NCBI GenBank assembly: GCA_918807975.1
Contig: OU964918.1
Coordinates: forward strand, 57,706,477 to 57,770,476
DNA length: 64,000 bases
DNA from: Aplidium turbinatum
Lineage: Eukaryota > Chordata > Ascidiacea > Aplousobranchia > Polyclinidae
Direction of reading: 5' to 3'
Each line of letters starts with the position of its first letter. The stretch's first letter is position 1. Positions 52,301 to 56,460 of this stretch are shown here, in pieces. The notes under the pieces were generated by a model. The model was not told the origin of the DNA. It searched no databases and was given only the letters and a program-made list of their open reading frames with translations. The position numbers and the translations under genes are program-made.

Positions 52301-54275
52301 TACTAATCGGTTTGGTTCCAAAGTTTCGGTCTTTTGGAAATCTTGTTTTCTGGTGTGGAGCTGCGATCCTGCGATCAAGGTATGAAATCGATAATGTTCA
52401 TTTTAATAATAGCCGAAGTAAAGTTGTATATGGTTTATATAGAATATAGACTACATGCAGTGAGCGTGAGTGAGCATTACCTCAATACCTCATCAGTCAT
52501 CACCTATGCTAAGATGTCCAAAAATAAAGTTTTTTATCGTATTGGTTAAAGTAAAACTGTTGACAAATGGTTAGCTAAGAAATTTGTTGCTGATAAAATT
52601 TTCTTACACCATGGTTTTTGTTAAAAGAAATCATTACAGGGCAATTTTGTGTGATTCGTTTTGCTTAGGCTACAACTTAGAAGTTACAACAAAGTTTATC
52701 TTATTTCTAAACAGCTCATTTATTTCTAGCTGACGTCAACTTCTTCGGCGAATATCTCCGTGTGATGAAGCCTATCTGCCAGGCTTTAGACATTCTCCAG
52801 GGCGAGTCCAAGGCGTATTACGGAGTCTTGCTTCCAACCATTACAATTTGCCCAAAGAAGTTGACCGAGATCAGTGACCTTGTGACCTGTGAGGAGTTGA
52901 GAGTAAAAGTACTTGAAGGGATGAAGAAACGATTCAACAAGTGCTTCAACGACATGAAATGCGATATGGCATCATGTCTTCACCCCTCTTTCAAGACGTC
53001 GTGGCTACAATTTCTGCACTACGTTTCCATGGAGGATGCTGACGCACTGCGAGAAAAAGTCAAGACAGATGTAATTCGACTGTTACGGGAGTCATCAAGC
53101 CAGGTTGATACCGAGAAGAGTGACACCAACACCAGTCACGATTCCGAGGATGAATTTTTTGGTGTGTTGGCTACATCCCGTGAAACGTCGGTGCAGAAGG
53201 AAACAGCAATTGTGGACGCCTTTTTTACGGACAGGAGCAAGTCCTTGAGCTTTTCGAATACCGAGTTAAAACATCTGTTCATTAAATACAACACCCCCAT
53301 TCCTTCCAGTGCTGCGGTGGAGAGATTTTTTTCTGTTAGAAAAGATGTGGTTAAGCCAAAGCAGGCAGGACTAAGTGACTCTCATTTTGAAATGCTCGTG
53401 TTTTTGAAAGATGCGTAACAATAAATTCCCTTAGAATGTGTTCTCTATAACGACTTTAAAATAACAGTGTAAACAAATGATAACATTCGTTTTCAAGGTC
53501 ATTTTTGCGTCACTAGGGACTTGAAGAGCGTTTCCTAGTGTCATTTTAGACAAAAGTAGCGGAAGAAGTAGCGGTAACGTGCTACTTTTGTAAATTGGTA
53601 GCGGTAGGGTGCTCTATTTTGGTCCAAGTAGCGGTAGCGGGTAGCGCGCTACTTTAAAAGTAGCGGGTGCCCACCTCTGATAATAGATAAATTTTTAAGA
53701 AGTCCTAAATATTTCTGCAAAATTTGAAACTTCTAAATCATGTAGACCAGTGTAATTTTTCAGTTAAAACTAATCAATGCTTAAATTTGTTGCTGACTTT
53801 TTGAGGGATTATAAATTTCATTATTTAAAAAAAATAATAATAGTGAAATATTTGTCAACCCTAGTCACTTCTGGACTGCAATAACTTTAGGACCGCTACA
53901 CTGGATTAGCAGTTGCAACCTTAAATGGTGTTCTTAACTAATTTTAAAATTCTTCATTGCTGATTGTGAACACCATTTAAGGTTGCAACTGCTAATCCAG
54001 TGTAGCGGTCCTAAAGTTAATATATTCTATTAATATATTCTTAACTAATTTTAAAATTCTTCATTGCTGATTGTGAATATATTCTTCAGATTTACTTTTG
54101 AAGAAATTATTGTGGGCTAGCCTACTGAACTGTATATAATCTGAACTGTTTTATCATTGCCATCCATACCTGAGCAATCTCCATCAGCGCAGTTCATTGT
54201 TTCACCAAGCTGTGCATATCCATCTACAAGCTTTACCACTGCCACAATTATACAGAAAGCTGCAACCTTTGACAT
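10566..54275 (-). CDS. MIA3: TANGO1/MIA3, ER-exit-site collagen export receptor, 24 coding exons
   Basis: Exons in transcript order: 54275-54170, 51003-50870, 50287-50192, 47454-47395, 36998-35264, 34190-29241, 27636-27424, 27101-26877, 26259-26162, 25854-25753, 19416-19171, 18754-18677, 18220-18110, 17905-17765, 17205-17017, 16693-16625, 16540-16414, 15197-15059, 14696-14498, 13931-13864, 13335-13229, 12695-11997, 11368-11319, 10673-10566. All phases agree: 10050 nt, 3349 residues plus stop, against about 1900 in human. Order: signal peptide (1-21), SH3-like MIA domain (about 36-112), acidic lumen, luminal coiled coil, membrane span (about 2591-2612), cytosolic coiled coils, proline-rich tail. 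TANGO1 links bulky cargo such as procollagen to COPII at ER exit sites (family knowledge). The start is the ATG at 54275; an upstream in-frame TTG is not used. Exon 15 could begin 3 bases earlier. One intron is GC-AG. Confidence 0.93.
13070..13180. repeat. Short tandem repeat in TANGO1 intron 21
   Basis: Words such as GTTGAAGTTGGACGTT and CACGTTGAAG recur about five times in 110 bases with variable spacing, just downstream (minus strand) of exon 13335-13229. It looks like local replication slippage. Confidence 0.5.
13864..18754 (-). CDS. MIA3: TANGO1 exons 12-20: cytosolic coiled coils
   Basis: Nine short exons (18754-18677, 18220-18110, 17905-17765, 17205-17017, 16693-16625, 16540-16414, 15197-15059, 14696-14498, 13931-13864) encode about 375 residues of heptad-repeat sequence. 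An acidic spacer, TEDGDEELDTDELVDKQ, separates the two coils, as in vertebrates. Best conserved pieces are LKSLIDVARIQTKVKQVE, KLNVMQEFYAKREVEMQ and RYEKKAHDSW. In the family, coil 1 recruits ERGIC membranes through the NRZ tether, and coil 2 pairs with cTAGE5. Every junction is GT-AG and in phase. Confidence 0.88.
14250..14325 (+). repeat. Fragment of tRNA-like repeat, family 3
   Basis: CGGCTTTCGACACCGTTGAAGAG, read on, resembles the stretch at 15285-15350 (GCGCGACGTTCGACACCGTTCC and onward), including the CTGCTGTGTCTTTGG end. It is short and diverged, in the intron between TANGO1 exons 19 and 20. Confidence 0.45.
15265..15355 (+). mobile_element. tRNA-like SINE fragment, family 3
   Basis: Reads TGTCGGCTGCGTGGCCGTGA, then AGAACGTCTGCGCGACGTTC and GACACCGTTCCAGAGCACAC. 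A reverse-strand copy at 16130-16243 matches over its length and has the more complete tRNA-like head (GTGGCCGAGTGGTGAGAA, then GGTTCGACACC). It sits in the intron upstream of TANGO1 exon 18. Confidence 0.55.
15380..15830 (+). mobile_element. LINE endonuclease fragment, interrupted by a MITE
   Basis: Plus-strand codons read IANIYKQPNTNWPTPPLSNL, then KHPAIYTGNFNS. This is the NIYKPP...GDFNS core of LINE-type endonuclease domains. The MITE at 15588-15763 splits it: GGTTGACTAC occurs just before and just after the insertion, and the sequence resumes as ATTPNDEQ. The fragment is decayed and has stop codons. It may be the same LINE family as 57570-58060, but that cannot be shown because they are different parts of the protein. 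Confidence 0.6.
15588..15763. mobile_element. MITE with 10-bp target duplication (Mutator-like?), copy 1
   Basis: Starts GGAATGGCCCGTTTCGGTGA and ends in GAATAGTAGCAGACCC. The inverted halves share TTCGGTGAGTCCGAT. Direct repeats GGTTGACTAC flank it (15578-15587 and 15764-15773). Inside are telomere-like TTAGGGTTAGG words. The copy at 28933-29091 is nearly the same. A 9-10 bp duplication suggests the Mutator superfamily; this is inference, and no transposase is present. Confidence 0.65.
16130..16243 (-). mobile_element. tRNA-like SINE fragment, family 3
   Basis: On the reverse strand: TCGGCTGCGTGGCCGAGTGG, TGAGAACGTCTGCGCAACG, then GGTTCGACACCGCTCCAGAA. The A-box and B-box spacing suggests a tRNA-derived head without a foldable mature tRNA. 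It pairs with the copy at 15265-15355. Confidence 0.55.
17485..17752 (+). mobile_element. tRNA-derived SINE, family 1
   Basis: The head reads CCCGTTAGCTTAGTGGGGAA and on to GATTCGGTTTTCGGGGTGTG. The family body follows (AGCAACGCATTTCA, CTGCTCTCCATTTAGCGGC, GTAACCCGCCCTGCG, ATAACCTATCAAAGCTTTG), ending GTCAATCCGAGGATAAAAATTC. Same family as 55487-55787 but more diverged. It lies in the intron between TANGO1 exons 14 and 15, antisense to the gene. Confidence 0.7.
19171..19416 (-). CDS. MIA3: TANGO1 exon 11: transmembrane span and start of coiled coil
   Basis: Reads WISLLPEEYHEDVYG, then the hydrophobic span SIILLTSVLGIFLIWIIIWW. A basic stop-transfer stretch (NVTKRIQKER) follows, then heptads (AEELHAQLEVLLAEKLETEN). 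This matches the position and character of the single span in vertebrate TANGO1 and cTAGE5, with the cytosolic coiled coil directly after it. Phase 0 on both sides. It is the exon into which an alternative first exon at 19907-19978 could splice. Confidence 0.9.
19907..19978 (-). CDS. Candidate alternative first exon of a short TANGO1 isoform
   Basis: An ATG at 19978, with A at -3, opens a 24-codon frame (MSSVQNLTITLKETCDIMN, then EKLKL) that ends at a strong donor, gtaagt. Phase 0 matches the acceptor of the membrane-span exon at 19416. The product would be MSSVQ...KLKL joined to WISLLPEEYHED and the rest of the cytosolic part, with no SH3 or acidic lumen. Reading it as an internal exon fails: the only nearby acceptor gives 62 nt, which breaks the frame. 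Mammals make TANGO1S from an internal promoter at the equivalent place. No promoter or transcript evidence is available here. Confidence 0.45.
19980..20945. other. TANGO1 intron 10, near part
   Basis: AT-rich sequence upstream of the candidate short-isoform exon. A minus-strand open frame at 20371-20589 has no recognisable domain and no matching splice phase. If the 19907-19978 exon is real, its promoter would lie here; I see no TATA box or other element I can defend. Confidence 0.4.
20946..21262 (-). mobile_element. tRNA-derived SINE, family 1
   Basis: Reverse-strand copy: tail CTTTATCCTCGGACTGGGAA, body TTGACAGAGTGAAGTTTCCG and CATCCATTAGATGCCACTG (as read on +), and a tRNA-like head near 21180-21262 ending CTAACCAATTGAGCTAACG. 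It is close to the copies at 44629 and 55487. It lies in the long TANGO1 intron 10. Confidence 0.8.
21263..23300. other. TANGO1 intron 10, middle part
   Basis: About 2 kb of AT-rich intron. I see no coding, RNA or repeat feature I can support. Confidence 0.5.
23310..23800 (-). mobile_element. LINE fragment, C-terminal domain (family B)
   Basis: The minus strand encodes LSRKAWVTLNRIRCDVGCTG, then the zinc-binding motif CVCGAVEQTMQHILHECPIL, then GITGIRQLDPTTVSWLHEE. This is the C-terminal C-x-C-x8-H-x4-C region that follows the reverse transcriptase in several LINE clades. The copy at 57570-58060 has the same order (LPRKAWVRLNRLRTGVG; CECGMEEQTVDHTICNC; LRELDDESIQWLLD). Only the 3' end is present. 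Confidence 0.7.
23910..25752. other. TANGO1 intron 10, far part
   Basis: AT-rich intron between the LINE fragment and exon 25753-25854. No feature can be supported. A short exact echo (ACGAAGCCAACACATATGGCAG type) occurs near 25370 and again near 25696. Confidence 0.45.
25753..27636 (-). CDS. MIA3: TANGO1 exons 7-10: end of luminal region and pre-membrane segment
   Basis: Exon 7 (27636-27424) is acidic with NWDESFEKKEKKSSWDEEL. Exon 8 (27101-26877) is Glu/Pro-rich. Exon 9 (26259-26162) reads DTSHEEPLHEDVNRA. Exon 10 (25854-25753) begins exactly at an ATG (MDDDATNSS) and contains a hydrophobic stretch, LLSFAVLVCQLP, then NDIKHVLVPLGRW. That stretch is placed like the membrane-inserting segment just before the span in vertebrate TANGO1. 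Exon 8 ends at a GC donor (CCAG then gcaagt); all other junctions are GT-AG. Phases are 1, 1, 0 and 0. Confidence 0.85.
26412..26640 (+). mobile_element. tRNA-derived SINE, family 1
   Basis: The head reads TTATAGCTCAGTTAGTTAAG, then GCTGGTTCGGCTCTCGGGGT, an intact-looking A-box/B-box pair. The body continues GTGCGCTTGAGCAACGCATTT and ends TCTACAAGTATTTCAAACTG, CAGGACTAAG. It lies in the intron between TANGO1 exons 8 and 9. Confidence 0.7.
27640..28920. other. TANGO1 intron 6, no supported feature
   Basis: AT-rich intron with long A/T runs between exon 27424-27636 and the MITE at 28933. I see no coding or RNA feature. Confidence 0.5.
28933..29091. mobile_element. MITE with 9-bp target duplication, copy 2
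   Basis: Starts GGAATGGCCCATTTCGGTGA and ends GAATAGTAGCAGACCC, like the copy at 15588-15763, with the same TTAGGGTTAGG core. The flanks AGGCAGAGT and AGGCAGATT differ at one base and fit an ageing 9-bp target duplication. It lies in TANGO1 intron 6, 150 bases from exon 6. Confidence 0.65.
29241..34190 (-). CDS. MIA3: TANGO1 exon 6: giant exon with acidic repeats and luminal coiled coil
   Basis: A 4950-nt exon open throughout. Residues roughly 711-1000 carry imperfect EEEIDVFIQKQEVEQE-type units. Roughly 1226-1520 is a tandem array of about a dozen 21-residue units (DDEAQNDGKDTQTNDEEVQT type). A block of DETRTNEDETGTND-type units follows. From about residue 1860 the sequence changes to a heptad-rich coiled coil (RQRVEELEAEILE, then LRKARGEIMSLSLRIEKL, continuing to about 2330). 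Vertebrate TANGO1 also has a luminal coiled coil, but nothing this long. The repeat composition yields long open frames in other frames and on the other strand; these are shadows. Confidence 0.9.
31750..32640 (-). repeat. Coding 63-nt tandem repeat in TANGO1
   Basis: About 12-13 imperfect units of 21 codons (DDEAQNDGKDTQTNDEEVQT type), some shortened to the form EYEAQSTEEEIQTS. The reverse strand reads TCATCATCACTAGTTTGAAC and TTCTTCATCATCAGTTTGAG again and again. Adjacent DETRTNEDE-type units (31560-31750) form a second array of about 7-codon units. Confidence 0.85.
34191..35263. other. TANGO1 intron 5
   Basis: A 1.07-kb intron between the two giant exons, AT-rich, with no feature I can support. 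Confidence 0.5.
35264..36998 (-). CDS. MIA3: TANGO1 exon 5: acidic, Ser/Asp/Gln-rich luminal region
   Basis: A single 1735-nt exon. It opens with a basic stretch (KIMIQRKKLEKNKKAAE), then becomes strongly acidic and low in complexity, rich in S, D, E, Q, N and P, with loose repeats of the type SDT/SEPETL/SNSDLPLNP. No folded domain is visible. In the family this part of the lumen is long, poorly conserved and disordered, and it spaces the SH3 domain from the membrane. Acceptor ttgcag and donor gtaggc; phase 0 in, phase 1 out. Confidence 0.88.
39229..39802 (-). repeat. 3' LTR of the retroelement
   Basis: 574 bp, TG...CA, identical by eye to 42130-42703. On the minus strand it follows the purine tract and so is the 3' LTR. 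Confidence 0.9.
39919..42024 (-). CDS. Retroelement gag-protease frame fused to CNBP-like zinc knuckles
   Basis: Single frame of 701 codons in the LTR element. Order: N-terminal segment; a charged helix of EAEEKRAQREAE repeats (about 55-150); a SCAN-like gag domain (LPSFVEEKDELDSYLLRFER, then KLALLKRYNFTEHGYRQRF); two CCHC knuckles (CFNCNGLGHKSVNC, CNRCNRQGHEAKEC); a retropepsin-type motif LRDSGSTGIIV and a LVDLIIGNV strand. From about residue 544 come five more knuckles (CYSCGKNGHFARDC, CYRCGRRGHFAREC, CYRCGEIGHIARSC, CYNCHKEGHLAKDC, CFRCRKMGHLARRC), with an RRRGGRR spacer after the first. One knuckle, an RG-rich spacer, then a run of knuckles is the layout of the cellular protein CNBP. Ordinary gag has one to three knuckles and lies before protease, not after it. 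Confidence 0.85.
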   Translation of the reverse strand: MADTVKHEMIEDLGSMAERMGLTGNEKSQFVMEEYHKIMDQKAQREADEREDRRAAREIRKAELEAEEKQAQREAEAAQLEAEEKRAQLEAEEKRAQREAEAEEKRAQREAEAEENRAQREAEAEERRAQYELEKLKLELERQKLDIGERSNSTNDNARDVIVAQVRRPDLPSFVEEKDELDSYLLRFERYATIAKLEKSTWATQLSMLLSGQALDVYSRLSQEEAMNYDRLKLALLKRYNFTEHGYRQRFREAKPEKHESPGQFIERLRNLLLKWFELSGADQSLDGLANLIVKEQFTDSCSKDLSVYLMERSPKNLEEIASVAEQYLVAHDEKLSTEETLSCDNDEEQTNNSKGGAVPREVRCFNCNGLGHKSVNCRRKTNRNHQESRKWCNRCNRQGHEAKECKDKSFSLPNQSGKDKDTDVYRCGCALMIPEPTLDEEKPNEDGCEKIIPEDHLPVVDGKVGDKKVKVLRDSGSTGIIVRRDLVKDSQLTGKTGHVTKIDTTSIQGPLAMISIETPYCSGTVKALCLQNSLVDLIIGNVFERDSEVTCYSCGKNGHFARDCSADNQQRSHDDGYYERDEPRRRGGRRPFGVCYRCGRRGHFARECVANGGHSENRRCRDNHCYRCGEIGHIARSCPFDEKACYNCHKEGHLAKDCPERRCFRCRKMGHLARRCTEDVEDVGDFRRKRDYCFEKSYRW
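42130..42703 (-). repeat. 5' LTR of the retroelement
   Basis: 574 bp, identical by eye to 39229-39802. On the minus strand the tRNA-Pro-type primer site follows directly, marking this as the 5' LTR. Confidence 0.9.
43461..44175 (+). CDS. Transposon-associated PIN/FEN1-like protein, C-terminal part
   Basis: Open from an acceptor-like site near 43461 (tatatacagag) through IKQAVCDVPAPSNVVIRTSD to the stop before 44176. The first in-frame ATG is internal, so the upstream part is probably spliced in or lost. Recognisable features: VIRTSDTDCLVIGL, then RYININQLHR, then CLPAYHAFTDSDYTSSFSRK and GKVRPLKLLQ. The acidic DTD and DSD clusters and their spacing recall PIN/FEN1-like nucleases, and proteins with this TSDTD...HAFTGCDYT...KGK pattern recur in animal mobile elements. 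It sits in the spacer between the two long inverted arms. The nuclease assignment is inference. Confidence 0.5.
44629..44938 (-). mobile_element. tRNA-derived SINE, family 1, inside the right inverted arm
   Basis: Read on the reverse strand, it has the tRNA-like head near 44938 (TAACTCAATTGGTTAGCGCG), B-box GGTTCGACTCTC, the family body, and a tail ending in ATTGATTGATTG-type repeats (as read on +). It is very close to the copy at 55487-55787. Against the left arm, about 25 bases of the right arm are missing at the insertion point and no target duplication is visible, so insertion came with a small deletion. Confidence 0.85.
47773..48470. mobile_element. MITE with about 55-bp inverted ends
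   Basis: The left end, TTTAGGTGCAGGCAGTTAG and on through TGCCTGCCAAATAG, is mirrored at the right end (TTTAGGTGCAGACAATTAG, TGTCTGCCAAATAG on the reverse strand). The word TTAGGTGC and its complement recur between them. The insertion at 48204-48414 interrupts it. No transposase is encoded. It lies in TANGO1 intron 3. Confidence 0.6.
48204..48414. mobile_element. 211-bp insertion with 9-bp target duplication
   Basis: Direct repeats CCTGACGCC at 48195-48203 and 48415-48423 bracket it. Inside are inverted words (CGGTCATTT near both ends, and ATAGTCAATTGACTAT at the centre), so it can fold back. It sits inside the MITE at 47773-48470. Confidence 0.6.
48807..49280. mobile_element. MITE with TA target duplication (Tc1/mariner type)
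   Basis: Inverted ends CCGTATTTATCCGTGTAT continue as AAGTC on both sides, with TA immediately outside each end (48805-48806, 49281-49282). The words GCGACTTATACACG recur inside both ends. It is 474 bp and has no transposase. It lies in TANGO1 intron 3. Confidence 0.75.
49283..50190. other. TANGO1 intron 3, remainder
   Basis: AT-rich intron between the MITE and exon 50192-50287; nothing further can be supported. Confidence 0.45.
50192..51003 (-). CDS. MIA3: TANGO1 exons 2-3: SH3-like MIA domain
   Basis: Exon 2 (51003-50870) reads YQPSDRKFLNFKKGDVVLV, then KTDLWGGQ. This is the FVNFKKGD...W.G core of MIA-family SH3 domains. Exon 3 (50287-50192) continues VLGSERFGFFPSAFIKEY, matching the FGYFPKDLI strand. 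In vertebrate TANGO1 this luminal domain recruits cargo such as collagen VII or its chaperone HSP47. The phases (1 in, 0 out, 0 out) lock the three N-terminal exons together. Exon 4 (47454-47395) adds EFVGQADGEEELSTLSTRDQ and leads into the acidic region. Confidence 0.9.
51235..51400. repeat. Foldback repeat 1 (arms about 75 bp)
   Basis: The left arm (through GGTACTCTTTCAGCATTACT to TATTTGTG at 51314) is the reverse complement of 51324-51400 around a 9-base centre, AGACGGTCG. Small differences exist: a 7-base ACTCTCT-type duplication and an AACTTCC duplication occur only in the left arm. It lies in TANGO1 intron 1. Confidence 0.8.
52044..53679 (+). mobile_element. hAT DNA transposon, internally deleted
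   Basis: Terminal inverted repeats CAGAGGTGGGCA at both ends, flanked by the perfect 8-bp target duplication ATAATAGA (52036-52043 and 53680-53687). Both subterminal regions are dense in GTAGCG and CGCTAC words. It holds the 3' end of a hAT transposase gene. The intact duplication and ends indicate a fairly recent insertion. It sits in TANGO1 intron 1, antisense to the gene. Confidence 0.9.
52730..53418 (+). CDS. hAT transposase, C-terminal exon
   Basis: Open from an acceptor (tttctag then CTGACGTCAAC) at 52730: DVNFFGEYLRVMKPICQALD, then ILQGESKAYYGVLLPTI, ending with the dimerisation block PIPSSAAVERFFSVRKDVV, then KPKQAGLSDSHFEMLVFLK. These are hallmarks of the hAT family C-terminus. About 229 codons remain of a usual 600 or so. 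The BED finger and most of the catalytic core are absent, so it cannot be active alone. Confidence 0.85.
53884..54074. repeat. Foldback repeat 2 with duplicated loop
   Basis: A 50-bp arm (53884-53933) is repeated as a perfect reverse complement at 53968-54018 around a 34-base loop (53934-53967). The loop sequence then appears again in direct orientation at 54041-54074. It ends about 95 bases from TANGO1 exon 1. Confidence 0.85.
54170..54275 (-). CDS. MIA3: TANGO1 exon 1: signal peptide
   Basis: Starts MSKVAAFCIIVAVVKLVDG and reads on through YAQLGETMNCADGDCS. A hydrophobic core of about 12 residues with small residues before the likely cleavage after YA makes a typical secretory signal. CADGDCS matches the CADPECS cysteine motif that opens the MIA/SH3 domain in vertebrate TANGO1. 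The donor is gtatgg and the exon ends in phase 1, which fits the 51003 acceptor. Confidence 0.85.
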
Positions 54276-55031
54276 GGTAAAGCTTGAAACAACTGTCAAT
54301 CAGTGAAAGTATTCACCCAAACTCATTTCTCTCAGTCCATCTAAAATTATAAAATGCTAAACATTAGCTGTTATGCAAATGCCAGAATTTGATGAATGCA
54401 AAATAGCAGTACCCTCCGTTACGGTACCTAAAAAATATCATTTGTAGAAAATGCGTGTAGTTTCAGTCTACACTGATAATAGTGACAAAAGATGAAAACT
54501 GTATCAAATTCTAAACTTCAGACAAATCTGATTAATTTCAGCTGGATTGGATAGGCCTAAGCAAACAAGCTTTTTAATCGCTAAAAGATCATTAATTAAA
54601 AAATATATATTTTATTGTATCAGTAGCTCAAACACAGGGTATCTTTAGACCCAGGATGATTTTAGGGGGCCATAATTTTTCCAAGGGCCCATGAACTTCA
54701 AAAAACAACTAGCCTACCATACATATTCTTTGGTTAGGAGTGTTTTTCTTAGAAGTATCTTGGTTTGGGGGACCTGAGGATCTCATTAGTAGTCTACTAG
54801 CCCAGATTATCCTCAGTCTCAATGGTTCTGTGTATGAGTATAATTGTGAAAAATGACAAGTTTTAATTGTGTTTATTTGAAGTTGTTGAATGTTGATAGT
54901 GTACATCTGTCGGTCTATAAATTGTTATAGGCTAGTCAATCAGTCATGCTATAAAACAAAAAGTACCATATTCTGTTATAGTGGCTAATGGCAGTATTAG
55001 CTCCATTGACAAACTTTAACTGAACATAAGT

Positions 55032-55237
55032 AGCCGCTCCATTGGCTCAGTGGTTATATGCCTAACTCAAGATCAAGCGGCCCTAGTTGCATTTCAGGAC
55101 TGCTCTCTATTCAGTGGCATCAAATGGATGGAATATTACCCTGGAAACAACAACAAGCAACAATCGAAAAACTTCACTCGGTCAATCTCGGTGACCGGGC
55201 ATAAAGAAGATTTCCCAAACCGAGAATAAAAATCAAA
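55032..55237 (+). mobile_element. tRNA-derived SINE, family 1
   Basis: The head, CCGCTCCATTGGCTCAGTGG, and body (GCATTTCAGGACTGCTCTC, then CATCAAATGGATGGAAT, ending TCAATCTCGGTGACCGGGC) match family 1 with internal deletions. It lies upstream of TANGO1. Confidence 0.65.
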
Positions 55238-55486
55238 TTAATCAAAACAGGTTTCAAACAAAGAACCACGTATAAACAGTCTAGTCTAGATTCGAAATTA
55301 CATTGAAGACAAGTATTGCTAGTTACAACCTTCATGAATTTTGTTGTACAAAAAAAAGAAAACAAATTGATTCAACAGAGCAGCTCCAAACCTTCTCTGT
55401 GTTCATTCATTTAGAATTTTGATTCCGCTGTCGTAAGCACTCGTTACGCATGAGCGACTTCTTGTGAAACCTACCAAACGCAAATT

Positions 55487-55787
55487 TGAATCTTTATCCT
55501 CGGACTGGGAAAGCTTCTTGCAGAGCTTAATCCTGGCAGTTTCGCATACTTGTAGAGGCTTTGAACCACTGACGCAGGCCCGGTCACCGAGATTGACAGA
55601 GTCAAGTTTCCAATTGTTGAAGTCTTGTTGCCGGGGAATTATTCCATCCATTAGATGCCGCTGAATGGAGAGCAGTCCTTAACGTGCGTTGCTCAAGCGC
55701 ACACCCCGAGAGTCGAACCAGCGCCGCTATTGATCTTGAAGTTTCTTCGTTCCAGAAGTGACGCGCTAACCAATTGAGCTATCGGGG
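55487..55787 (-). mobile_element. tRNA-derived SINE, family 1 (best copy)
   Basis: On the reverse strand: GCCCCGATAGCTCAATTGGT and on to TTAGCGCG (A box), GCTGGTTCGACTCTCGGGG (B box), GTGCGCTTGAGCAACGCACG, then GCATCTAATGGATGGAATAA, and the 3' part ending CTTTCCCAGTCCGAGGATAA. It is the most complete and youngest-looking copy here. Confidence 0.85.
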
Positions 55788-55861
55788 CAAAACTTCGTTC
55801 CTAAACTTTTTATCAAATTTTCCTATAATTCAACTGATGATCCAATGGGATGCACGGTGTG

Positions 55862-56016
55862 ACAAAACATTTTAAATAAAGTAAACAATATCACTTCAAA
55901 TCAGAAGAACCGGTTTATTTAAATACATGTTATTAACATAACATGTTACATGTATTTAAAATTTTAAATAAACCGATTCTTCTGATTTGGTGTGATATTG
56001 TTTAATTTATTTTGTG
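55862..56016. repeat. Foldback repeat 3 (arms about 70 bp)
   Basis: AACAATATCACTTCAAATCA and on through CGGTTTATTTAAATACATG is mirrored at 55945-56016 with a few mismatches, around an AT-rich centre that includes ATGTTATTAACATAACAT. Confidence 0.7.
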
Positions 56017-56218
56017 ATAAAAAGTGGTCATTTCAAAATTAGGCTACCAAGATAAAAAATCAAGTAATGAAGAAGACACTATTGTCTTTCAATTTCTGTT
56101 CTGGTTTTTCGGAGTTGATGAAAAGTTATAGGCTACAAGAATATACCAGTTTGTTAGCAATTGGCTTCTGGAACAAAGAAGCTTCAAACCTCTATAAGAA
56201 TAACCACTTGACGTAGTC

Positions 56219-56330
56219 CGCCCCCATAGCTCAGTTGGTTAGCGAGTGGTTTGGTTGGTTTGGTTTTGAATCTTTATCCTCTGGCTGACAAAGCATTGAT
56301 AGGTTATTCCAGGTAGTTTCGCATACAGCA
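56219..56330. mobile_element. Chimeric SINE: family 1 head facing a family 1 tail
   Basis: CGCCCCCATAGCTCAGTTGG, then TTAGCGAGTGGT on + is a family 1 head. After TTGGTTGGTTTGG the sequence turns into the family 1 tail in the opposite orientation (GAATCTTTATCCTCTGGCTG, ending GGTAGTTTCGCATAC). The body is absent. Confidence 0.55.
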
Positions 56331-56460
56331 TGATTCTCAACCTTTTTGTTTCGGTGGATCCCTTTTGTACTTTCGAAGTGGTCGCGGACCCTTAAAATTT
56401 TATTATTTGAAATATTGATATATTGCTTCTCCAATAATGGAATAAATTGTTTCATAAGTT
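56331..56460. mobile_element. hAT-like end fragment
   Basis: ATGATTCTCAACCTTTTTGT, then GGTGGATCCC and GTCGCGGACCCTTAAAATT resemble the conserved ends of Charlie-like hAT elements. A similar motif (CAGGGGTTTTCAACCTTTTT, then CGCGACCCCCTTT) occurs at 56883-56965. Partner ends were not located. Confidence 0.35.

Noticed and set aside
54276-54299. TANGO1 start eight codons further upstream
   Set aside because: That codon is TTG. The ATG at 54275 is followed by a standard signal peptide.
55700-55787. tRNA gene
   Set aside because: A and B boxes are present, but the sequence is the head of a SINE with sister copies; acceptor-stem pairing and a normal 3' end are not visible.
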